Shown in pieces: positions 41,130-47,630 of a stretch of DNA of 64,000 bases. The position numbers were made by a program, and so were the translations under genes. The stretch's first letter is position 1. Each line of letters opens with the position of its first letter. This DNA is from Erwinia typographi (GTDB taxonomy: Bacteria > Pseudomonadota > Gammaproteobacteria > Enterobacterales > Enterobacteriaceae), in NCBI RefSeq assembly GCF_000773975.1, contig NZ_JRUQ01000062.1, positions 1-64,000 on the forward strand, read 5' to 3'. The notes under the pieces were generated by a model. The model was not told where the DNA came from. It saw only the letters and a program-made list of their open reading frames with translations, and did no database searches.

Positions 41130-41257
41130 AATATATTGTTTTTCCTGTCGTTTTATTTTCAAAAAAATTACCGCACATAAAAATTTGAGGGAGCGGGTGG
41201 TTCCTTCCGGCGGGGCGGTCGTCTTTAAAACTCCCCCCACCCGTCAGATGATAATCA
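41130..41257 (-). other. Non-coding gap upstream of terS (candidate cos region)
   Basis: This is the only gap inside an otherwise overlapping head operon. It contains the inverted pair CGGGTGG (41194-41200) and CCACCCG (41237-41243) flanking a GC-rich core (CCGGCGGGGCGG), the type of rotationally symmetric GC-rich sequence seen at cohesive-end sites of HK97-like phages next to HNH and TerS genes. No nick site can be proven from sequence. Confidence 0.4.
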
Positions 41258-41407
41258 TTATCGATTTCGGAAGGCGTCCCGAATGTCGCGCTCTCTCTCG
41301 TTCATGCGCTTTGGTGTCTTTGCGCTGCTGCGCCTGCTGCTGAACTGCTCACGGCTGCGGGTCAGTGCGGCCACAAGCTGCCTCATCTCCTGCTCAGTCA
41401 TGGTCAT
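41258..41407 (-). CDS. Small phage protein between HNH and TerS
   Basis: This is a short highly charged protein of 49 residues (47 from the second ATG at 41401), beginning MTMTEQEMRQLVAALTRS and rich in Arg, Ser and Glu. It overlaps the end of the HNH gene. Small helical proteins of this kind are common at this position in HK97-like head operons, but I cannot assign a function. Confidence 0.6.
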   Translation of the reverse strand: MTMTEQEMRQLVAALTRSREQFSSRRSSAKTPKRMNERERDIRDAFRNR

Positions 41408-41831
41408 ACATCCAGTCTTTGCGGTGACGTGCGGCTTCTTCCTGCTCACGGTACTTACCTGCCCTGCGCTGCTCCTTGGTCACCGGGTCGGTGGTGGTGG
41501 TCTTGCGGGAGTGGCAGGAATGGCACATCGGCTGGTGATTGCTGGCAGGCCAGAACAGAACGTCACCCTCTCCGTCAATGGGGATGATGTGGTCAACAAT
41601 GGTTGCGGCTGTGTAGAGTTCCAGCTTCAGGCAGTGAGCGCACAGCGGATTAGCCTTAAGGAACTGGCGGCGGTATTCGCTCCATCGGTTGGAATAGCCG
41701 CGATCGGTACGTGTGCCGCGTCTGGCCGTCTTTTGCGCGTTAGCCTGTCGTTTGTGCTCATCACACTTACCTGACTGCACACGCTTATTGCATCCCGGCT
41801 CTGTGCACCTGCGTAAGGGTTGCCACGGCAT
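41394..41831 (-). CDS. HNH endonuclease of the packaging module
   Basis: HNH proteins next to TerS/TerL are needed for cos cleavage and packaging in HK97-like phages. The 145-residue product shows two zinc-binding pairs (CAHC, CHSCHSRK) and the HNH core VDHIIPIDGEGD ... SNHQPMCHSCH (about 81-108). It starts next to the connector gene end and overlaps the small downstream gene. Its place in the operon supports a packaging role rather than a homing endonuclease. Confidence 0.92.
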   Translation of the reverse strand: MPWQPLRRCTEPGCNKRVQSGKCDEHKRQANAQKTARRGTRTDRGYSNRWSEYRRQFLKANPLCAHCLKLELYTAATIVDHIIPIDGEGDVLFWPASNHQPMCHSCHSRKTTTTDPVTKEQRRAGKYREQEEAARHRKDWMYDHD

Positions 41832-42125
41832 TTAATAAACTCCTGCGTCACGATAGACAGACCAGAGCGCAGATATCGCCAGTGGCACTACGCTGGTTTC
41901 CACATCGTTGATGGTGGTGCGGTACTCGTACAGCTGCGAGACGTACATCAGGCAGCCCACTTTCACAGCCGGGGTAAACTCAAGCCCGTCATCAAACCGT
42001 TTACCGATATGCTTCTGGCAGACCTCCAGCGCGGCAGCGATATACCCTTCAATCAGGGTGTCTTCATCATCAACGTCAATGCGGCAGTGCAGCTTTACCT
42101 CATCCAGTGTTATCAGGTCAGCCAT
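41832..42125 (-). CDS. Head-tail connector protein (gp6-like)
   Basis: The 97-residue helical protein (MADLITLDEVKLHCRID ... LIEGYIAAALEVCQKHIGKRF) has the pattern of the HK97 gp6 / phiE125 gp8 family, which forms the ring under the portal to which head-closure proteins and the tail attach. It overlaps the adaptor gene by 8 bases. In a tail-less satellite this is the surface that must fit a helper phage's tail, so it is a key specificity component. Confidence 0.88.
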   Translation of the reverse strand: MADLITLDEVKLHCRIDVDDEDTLIEGYIAAALEVCQKHIGKRFDDGLEFTPAVKVGCLMYVSQLYEYRTTINDVETSVVPLAISALWSVYRDAGVY

Positions 42126-42456
42126 TGGAAATACCTCCCTTGCAAATCAGCTCCAGCCGTGAATGGTCAGCATCGGGTATGACAGCCAGAAGGCTGAACA
42201 CCTGACCCCGGACATTCGGCAGGCGATAGAGAATGCGGTTAGCGGTGGTGATATCGGCGCGGTAGCGCGTCCAGATACGAACAGTTGCCTCCGAATAAAC
42301 CGTTCCGAATGTCATCCGCTCACGTCCGCTAATCTCACGGATTTCAGCCCAGACAGTGGTAAGGTCGCGCCATTCACGAATGACTTCGCCCAACTCTCCC
42401 CGGCGTTCTTCCGATACCTGAAAAGTGATGCGGCGTTTCATCTTCCCGGCTCTCAT
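42118..42456 (-). CDS. Head closure / head-tail adaptor protein
   Basis: The 112-residue product begins MRAGKMKRRITFQ and continues with EWRDLTTVWAEIREISGRE and a beta-rich part ending ADHSRLELICKG, the pattern of the phage head-tail joining family (SPP1 gp16-like stopper). Its ATG overlaps the portal stop (ATGA). It should close the filled head and present the tail interface together with the connector. Confidence 0.87.
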   Translation of the reverse strand: MRAGKMKRRITFQVSEERRGELGEVIREWRDLTTVWAEIREISGRERMTFGTVYSEATVRIWTRYRADITTANRILYRLPNVRGQVFSLLAVIPDADHSRLELICKGGISNG

Positions 42457-43670
42457 TCGCCACCTGCTTTGCCAGTAGTCTTGACCTGAAATTCCTGCTT
42501 CCATGCCTGGCTGAATTCGTCACCGCCTTCACGGGGCGGCATCCCCTCGCGTTCGCGGGCCTCGTTCGGACACATCACGCCGGACTTGATACCCTTCTCA
42601 TAAGTGGCGTAACGGTCGGTTGGCGTTGCGCGGAGAAGGTCAGCGGAATCAAACTCCATCTGATAACGAATGCCGGGTACGCGGGGAGCCACCAGCAGCG
42701 AGGCTTTAATCTGCTGCTCAAAATTGGCGAGCCATGGCCGCATGGTGATGGTGAGAAACGCACGGCTGGCTTCGCTGAAGTTGCTGTAGGTGCTGTTGCT
42801 GTATTCCTGGAGGAAGATCGGCGACACGTTGAACATGCGGGCGATATCTTCAATCGTGAAGCGGCGACTCGCTAACCACTCGGCATCCTGATTGCTCATG
42901 CCCAGCTGTTCGTACTCCATGCCGCCTTCAATAATTGGCGTTTTCCCGGCGTTCCTGGCCCCTTTGTAACGTTCCAGCGCATCAAGTATCTTTTTGCCGT
43001 TGGCGCTGTCCATCCAGTCTTTGGTTTTGATAACACCAGATGACATCATGCCGTTTTTCATCACGCTTGCGCCGTGCCGCTGCTGAGCCAGACCCAGCCC
43101 TAACGTTTCCCGGCAGACGGTGATCGGAGAACGGCCAAGAAAGCCATCGTCCGTTGCGTAGCGCAGATGCAGGATTTCTTCCTGAAGGTAAGTACGAACC
43201 TCTCCGGTGAAAGGTTCGGTAATGGTGTATTTATAGCGATGTTCGGAGATACGCTCAGGCACAACCGCCCCCGGCGCATACGGATGTAATGATTGCGGTT
43301 GTCCGTCACGCCCCCAGCGGATAACCGCGTAGGCGTTACCGTTCAGCAGACAATGGCGCATCATGGTACGTTTGAACTGGTAGGCGGTCTGGCAGTCGTT
43401 GGGCGTTTCGTTCAGCAGGTGATCTACCGGGTGATCGTCCAGCCATTCCCGCGCCTCTCGCCCTTTATCATTGCGCACTTTGTACAGATAGCAGGGCATT
43501 GTTGCCACCGCCTCACTAATCACCGCTACGGCATTCATGACCGCCGGCAGAGATTCCGCTGTACCCGCAGACACGTACTCGCCTGAACCGGTATTTGGAA
43601 TCCCTGCCATCGACAGGAACTCGTCTATAGTCATGCTCCGCTGTTCGTCTTTCCTGCGAAAAGGCCACAT
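42453..43670 (-). CDS. Phage portal protein (HK97 family)
   Basis: The portal is the dodecameric DNA gateway of the capsid. The product from ATG 43670 is 405 residues (MWPFRRKDEQRS); a 34-codon upstream extension is rejected because it would overlap the protease gene and is unlike the family. Recognisable blocks are AVISEAVATMPCYLYK, LLNETPNDCQTAYQFKR and the C-terminal EAREREGMPPREGGDEF. It starts one base after the protease stop codon. Confidence 0.93.
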   Translation of the reverse strand: MWPFRRKDEQRSMTIDEFLSMAGIPNTGSGEYVSAGTAESLPAVMNAVAVISEAVATMPCYLYKVRNDKGREAREWLDDHPVDHLLNETPNDCQTAYQFKRTMMRHCLLNGNAYAVIRWGRDGQPQSLHPYAPGAVVPERISEHRYKYTITEPFTGEVRTYLQEEILHLRYATDDGFLGRSPITVCRETLGLGLAQQRHGASVMKNGMMSSGVIKTKDWMDSANGKKILDALERYKGARNAGKTPIIEGGMEYEQLGMSNQDAEWLASRRFTIEDIARMFNVSPIFLQEYSNSTYSNFSEASRAFLTITMRPWLANFEQQIKASLLVAPRVPGIRYQMEFDSADLLRATPTDRYATYEKGIKSGVMCPNEAREREGMPPREGGDEFSQAWKQEFQVKTTGKAGGE

Positions 43671-43671
43671 A

Positions 43672-44235
43672 TCACAACCCCGCGAGTTCAGCCTGACGGC
43701 GGCGCATATCGAGACTGAGGCCGGACAGTGAAGGATGTTGTGCCAGCAGAGAGCGAAGGGCAATCTCCACACTGCTTTGGGTGTAGGCGGGCATACTGGT
43801 GACGGTGATTTCCCGCAGCTCGGCAGCGGTTACGGTGCGGACACAAGGCGCGACTTCAATGTTCCATTCCTCACTGATCGCCCTGAAAGCGAAGGACATA
43901 CCAGAAATATCGCCACGTTCCACCAGCGTAAGCACATCGCGGCCAAGCTGGGTATCTGGCGGCGTCAGCTCAAAGCGGAGGCCTGTATTATCTTCAGTGA
44001 GTACCAGCGTGCCGGACGTGGTGCGGCCCAGCAGTTGCATATGGTCATGCTCATACAGTGCGCGACAGTCAGCACCCGAGGCCAAACTGGCAGTAAAGGC
44101 TCCGGGGGCGAACTGCTCTACAAACTCTCCCCAGATAACTTCTGACAGGCTGTTGTAACGGACCGCATAGCCCACCAGCTTCTGAGATTCAGCGTTCAGG
44201 CTGGCAGTGCGGATTTCAAAATCATTATTTTTCAT
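43672..44235 (-). CDS. HK97-type prohead maturation protease
   Basis: This is the serine protease that removes the scaffolding part of the capsid protein and itself during maturation. The 187-residue product has the family's putative catalytic histidine in YEHDHMQLLGRT (about 62-73) and serine in GDISGMSFAFR (about 108-118), plus the FVEQFAPGAF block. It lies between the capsid and portal genes, the reverse of the usual HK97 prophage order. Confidence 0.93.
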   Translation of the reverse strand: MKNNDFEIRTASLNAESQKLVGYAVRYNSLSEVIWGEFVEQFAPGAFTASLASGADCRALYEHDHMQLLGRTTSGTLVLTEDNTGLRFELTPPDTQLGRDVLTLVERGDISGMSFAFRAISEEWNIEVAPCVRTVTAAELREITVTSMPAYTQSSVEIALRSLLAQHPSLSGLSLDMRRRQAELAGL

Positions 44236-44286
44236 GGGTCGGACTCCAGAAGGCAGGAAAGGGGCCGCAGCCCCCTGAACATCGGA

Positions 44287-45459
44287 TCAGGAACCTGAAC
44301 CCGGAATTTCCAGTACCTTAATGGCGTTGGAGTCCACCAGCCCACCGCCCAGATATTTATCGGTGTGAACCTTGTAGAAACCCGGCTCGGTGATGTTGTC
44401 CGGGCGGGTGCGTACTCCGGTAGTGTGGTCCACGATGTAGTAACCACGTTTGAAGTCACCCACGGCCAGCACCGCCTCACCTGCTGCTGCATCTGCCATA
44501 TTTTCGAGGTAATACACCGGGCGGCCCAGCAGCAAATCAGGGGAACCCTCAGTCAGCCGATCACGCCAGATATAATCACCGTTGCCGTTCTTCAGCTTTT
44601 GCAGCGCAGCGGCTGAATTCGAGTTCATCACCCATACGGCATTTTTGCGGTATTTAGCCTTCAGCTTAAACAGCAGGTCGATCAGCTCATCAGCAACGGG
44701 CGAGGCTCCGGCTGTCTCCATTTTCTCCAGCGTGCCGAACGGGCGGGTTTTGTCGCCAGTGGCCGCGCGGGGATAGGACAGGAAGCCCGTAGCCTTTTTA
44801 GCGCCGTCTCCGGTCAGCAGGTCGGTTTCTTCAGTCTCGGTGAAGGTGTCGCTGATTTCAGATGACAGCCAGCCCAGAATATCCACATCGCTGAAATCAA
44901 GAATTTCCTGGGTGGTTTTCGGGTAGGCGTAGATTGGGAACAGCTTAATGCTCACTTCTTCCAGCTTCGGCGTACTGGTTTCGGTGCGGGCTGTGCCTTC
45001 CTCGCCATGATTGACAGTCGCGCCGCCCACGGATACCAGCTTTTTGTATTCGTTGCTGGTTGTGGTCTTCACCGTAGCGATCTGACGCATCACAGAGTCA
45101 TCAGACAGCTGGCGCATGATCTCTTTGTCGAGTTCAGGGATAACGGTATAGCCGCCATCAGAGCCAACAGCAGTGGAGAGTGCGCGGGTTTCGCCCGTCA
45201 GAATGTAGTGACGCAGCTCGTCGTTAGATACCGTCTTGCCGTCTGCTGGCTTGCCTGGCTGGTTGCGTTCTTCATCGGCCAGCGCCTCAAGGCGGGTAAT
45301 ATCAGTATTAAGGGATTCGGCTCTGGCGCGGAGTTCGTCGAACTGTTTGCCCTCGTCAGCGTTCAGGTTGCGTTTTTCCTCAGTCGCTTTGTCCATAATG
45401 GCACGCATCTGAGTTTTGAGGGCGGTTTTCTCCTGGCGGAGTTCAAGCAATTTTTTCAT
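44287..45459 (-). CDS. Major capsid protein (HK97 fold)
   Basis: The 390-residue product has an N-terminal coiled-coil scaffold (about 1-95, highly charged, MKKLLELRQEKTALKTQM) followed by the HK97 capsid core: GGYTVIPELDKEIM, TSTPKLEEVSIKLFPIYAY, WVMNSNSAAALQKLKN and GDFKRGYYIVDHTTG. The protease downstream would remove the N-terminal part. It is the first gene of the head operon, read leftward from the 45460-45786 intergenic region. In capsid-forming satellites this protein builds the small head. Confidence 0.95.
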   Translation of the reverse strand: MKKLLELRQEKTALKTQMRAIMDKATEEKRNLNADEGKQFDELRARAESLNTDITRLEALADEERNQPGKPADGKTVSNDELRHYILTGETRALSTAVGSDGGYTVIPELDKEIMRQLSDDSVMRQIATVKTTTSNEYKKLVSVGGATVNHGEEGTARTETSTPKLEEVSIKLFPIYAYPKTTQEILDFSDVDILGWLSSEISDTFTETEETDLLTGDGAKKATGFLSYPRAATGDKTRPFGTLEKMETAGASPVADELIDLLFKLKAKYRKNAVWVMNSNSAAALQKLKNGNGDYIWRDRLTEGSPDLLLGRPVYYLENMADAAAGEAVLAVGDFKRGYYIVDHTTGVRTRPDNITEPGFYKVHTDKYLGGGLVDSNAIKVLEIPGSGS

Positions 45460-45786
45460 GTCGTGGTTTCTCGTAACAGTGAGTATTGAGACGTGAAACC
45501 AGCTCGGAATGGGGAGGCCGAAAAATCACTGTACCCGACGCGGTGGATTTTACGGCCTGTGGCGGCTCACGTCTGAGTGCCACCATTCAATATATACATG
45601 AAAAATATTAAGAAAACCCCGCACAGAGGCAGCTAAATACACGAGAAAGCACAAGTACAAATACTTTACAAACGAGATGCAGATAACGGGCCGCTGGCTG
45701 GCCGTTTTTGATTTAAATCAAACGCATTACCAGCCAGAACACCTACAGTTGACGCTGTTTTTAATCAATACAAGGAATTGAATAAA
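45460..45786. promoter_or_regulatory. Divergent control region of head operon and hcp
   Basis: This 327-bp gap sits between the capsid gene (minus) and hcp (plus). It contains a nested dyad: CTGGCTGG (45694-45701) and CCAGCCAG (45730-45737) surround a perfect 16-bp palindrome TTTGATTTAAATCAAA (45707-45722), 65 bp before hcp. TTGACG lies at 45749. The capsid-proximal part is AT-rich with several TATA-like runs (AATATATAC near 45589). Individual promoters were not assigned. Confidence 0.5.
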
Positions 45787-46263
45787 ATGGCTATACCTGC
45801 TTACCTGTGGCTTAAAGATGATGGCGGCGCGGATATCATTGGATCTGTTGACGTGCAGGGGCGTGATGGTAGCGTGGAGATATCACAATTCGGACATAAC
45901 CTGAAGATCCCAACTGACGGAAGGACAGGGAAACTGACCGGAACTCGCATTCATGGTGAAATGTGGTTCGAAAAGGCTTTTGACTCTTCTTCTCCGTATC
46001 TGTATCGGGCTGTAGCGCTGGGACAAACGCTTAAATCGGCAGAAATTCGCTGGTATCGCATCAATGATGCAGGTCAGGAAGTTGAGTATTTCAATATGCT
46101 CATGGAGGGTGTGAAAGTTGTGTCTATTTCACCATCAATGATAAATGAGCCTAAAAGTAATCATACTGAGCACGTCTCATTGCAATATGAGAAAATCACC
46201 TGGAAATACTGTGACGGGAATGTCCAGTTTTCGGATGCATGGAACGAACGAGTTACGGCATGA
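45787..46263 (+). CDS. hcp: Type VI secretion tube protein Hcp
   Basis: Hcp hexamers stack to form the T6SS inner tube and carry effectors in their lumen. The 158-residue product is a clear Hcp1-family member: MAIPAYLWLKDDGG, GSVDVQGRDGSVE, TGKLTGTRIHGEMWF, SSPYLYRAVALGQTLKSAE, YRINDAGQEVEYFN and a C-terminal YEKITWKYCDGN. ATG 45787 is the family start, with AGGAAT before it. No other T6SS gene is in the window. It overlaps the GH19 gene by four bases (ATGA), the usual way an orphan Hcp is paired with its cargo effector. It is encoded opposite to the satellite genes. Confidence 0.93.
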   Translation: MAIPAYLWLKDDGGADIIGSVDVQGRDGSVEISQFGHNLKIPTDGRTGKLTGTRIHGEMWFEKAFDSSSPYLYRAVALGQTLKSAEIRWYRINDAGQEVEYFNMLMEGVKVVSISPSMINEPKSNHTEHVSLQYEKITWKYCDGNVQFSDAWNERVTA

Positions 46264-46844
46264 TTACAGTCACCACCGAAATCTTGAGCGCTATCGCTGT
46301 TCCATACAGAACAAACAAAGCTCGTGGGGTGGCGCAGAAAGCTAATTTCAGCGTATTGCCATATCATCTTAACCACTGGTTCACTGTATTCAACATCAAT
46401 GACAATAAGTTACGTGTAGCTCATTTTCTTGCTCAGTCATGTTGTGAAACTTCTCAGTTTTTATCCCTGACGGAAATCCCGAAACATGGAGGAAAGGAGT
46501 ACGAGCCTAATACAACCGCTGGTCACAATGTAGGGAATAAATATCCGGGGGATGGCCCCAAATTTATTGGTAGAGGGTTACTTCATCTAACCGGGAGGGA
46601 AAACTATCAAAAATATGGTAATAAAATACATCAGGATTTGGTATCTCACCCGGAAGTCGTGGCGTCTAATATCTCAATCGCCGTTCAAACCTCCTGTTTG
46701 TTTTGGTCAAAGAGAGATTTAAATACTGCTGCCGATAATGATGACTTTGACACCGTAATGAGTCGTGTGAATGGAGGCGTAGCTAATGGCAGGGATGAAA
46801 GGTTAGCCGCGTTAAAGAGAGCAAAAAAAACATTAGGCATTTAG
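46260..46844 (+). CDS. GH19-family glycoside hydrolase, probable T6SS effector
   Basis: The 194-residue product has the chitinase/lysozyme GH19 fold pattern: FLAQSCCETSQFLSLTEIP contains the two candidate catalytic glutamates (E63, E72), then KFIGRGLLHLTGRENYQKYG (about 101-120) and a C-terminal DDFDTVMSRVNGGVANGRDERLAAL. GH19 enzymes of this size act on chitin or, in phages and toxins, on peptidoglycan. No signal peptide is present, consistent with delivery by Hcp or with phage endolysin use. Translational coupling to hcp and a secreted convergent partner favour an antibacterial T6SS effector. Confidence 0.85.
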   Translation: MITVTTEILSAIAVPYRTNKARGVAQKANFSVLPYHLNHWFTVFNINDNKLRVAHFLAQSCCETSQFLSLTEIPKHGGKEYEPNTTAGHNVGNKYPGDGPKFIGRGLLHLTGRENYQKYGNKIHQDLVSHPEVVASNISIAVQTSCLFWSKRDLNTAADNDDFDTVMSRVNGGVANGRDERLAALKRAKKTLGI

Positions 46845-46850
46845 ATTACA

Positions 46851-46871
46851 AAGGGGCTTAGCCCCTTTTTC
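46851..46871. terminator. Terminator between the GH19 gene and the convergent secreted-protein gene
   Basis: The stem AAGGGGC-tta-GCCCCTT followed by TTTCTC starts 6 bases after the GH19 stop codon. Because the flanks are A/T, it can also stop transcription from the opposite gene. Confidence 0.88.
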
Positions 46872-47348
46872 TCAACCTTCATAACTTACTATGTCAACAT
46901 TACCGATCGAGTCGCACCTGAACAAATCATCCTCGGGGAAAACGTTGAATGTTTCATATATTGCAACAGCCCCCTGATTATTTTTTACTTTATAATATTC
47001 CTTATAAATACTCCGCCCTTCAATCTCATTTTTTTCGAAATACTTCAGGCTTTCTTTCTCAGACAAAATTTGCGAGGAAAGCCGACTCACCGTAAATTTT
47101 ATTTTTTTGTTGTCAGAATCGAATTCATTCAAATAGCCCCATATTCTATCGCGCAACTTCGCGATCTTCTCATCTTCTTTTTTCCTGTAATCAACTTCCG
47201 GCAGACCAGATTTCAGGGCAGTGTACACCCCTGAGACAATTGAATTTTCTGGACAAATTTTTGGCATAAAGGAAACCGATTGTTCCCCAGCTTGGGCAAC
47301 GCCAGTACAAACTACCGATAAAATCAGGGGTAACAGAATTTTTTTCAC
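46872..47348 (-). CDS. Secreted protein, candidate immunity protein
   Basis: I do not recognise a family. From GTG 47348 (AAGGA 10 bases upstream) the 158-residue precursor has a good Sec signal peptide (MKKILLPLILSVVCTGVAQA, cleaved before GEQ), so the mature part of about 138 residues should be periplasmic; a TTG start 8 codons earlier is possible. Two cysteines remain (CPENS; LFRCDS) and may form a disulfide. Its gene is AT-rich compared with the satellite genes and is convergent with the GH19 gene. A periplasmic protein next to a peptidoglycan-cleaving T6SS effector is the expected form of an immunity protein; this role is inferred from context. Confidence 0.6.
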   Translation of the reverse strand: MKKILLPLILSVVCTGVAQAGEQSVSFMPKICPENSIVSGVYTALKSGLPEVDYRKKEDEKIAKLRDRIWGYLNEFDSDNKKIKFTVSRLSSQILSEKESLKYFEKNEIEGRSIYKEYYKVKNNQGAVAIYETFNVFPEDDLFRCDSIGNVDIVSYEG

Positions 47349-47503
47349 GACAGGCAATTCCTTTTCAACCAATTAGCAGTACCAGCAATAATAGTACGGG
47401 ATAGTTCAATAAAAGCTATCCAGAACTCGGGTAAATCCTTACCCCGCATGATTATTGGCTCCATAAAATCATAAACCAGCAAATTCTCCAGTTGTGTGCT
47501 TAT

Positions 47504-47605
47504 GGTACAGGTGGTACAGCAATGGTATAGGTTAGTAAATGACCTGTACCATACTCAAAGCCTTGTGTGATGCGGGTTACAGGCAATGTGGTACAGGTGG
47601 TACAG
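47504..47605. repeat. GGTACAG repeat cluster A (candidate origin)
   Basis: GGTACAG occurs at 47504-47510, 47513-47519, 47590-47596 and 47599-47605, with a variant GGTATAG at 47524-47530 and a complement CTGTACC at 47544-47550. Pairs are spaced 9 bp start to start, the same spacing as in cluster B at the island's left end. The cluster lies 25 bp beyond the stop codon of the replicative helicase gene. P4-like satellites have analogous paired repeat regions (ori and crr) bound by their alpha protein. Confidence 0.75.
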
Positions 47606-47630
47606 GTCAAATGGCTATTTTGCAAAAATA

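Noticed and set aside
41247..41263. A Fur-box-like palindrome (GATAATCATTATC) before terS
   Set aside because: It resembles an iron operator, but lies inside a phage head operon with no iron-related gene near. It is most likely coincidence in AT-rich DNA.
38922..45459. A complete HK97-like prophage
   Set aside because: The head and packaging genes are complete and apparently intact, but there are no tail, tape-measure, baseplate, holin or CI/Cro genes and no room for them within the att repeats.
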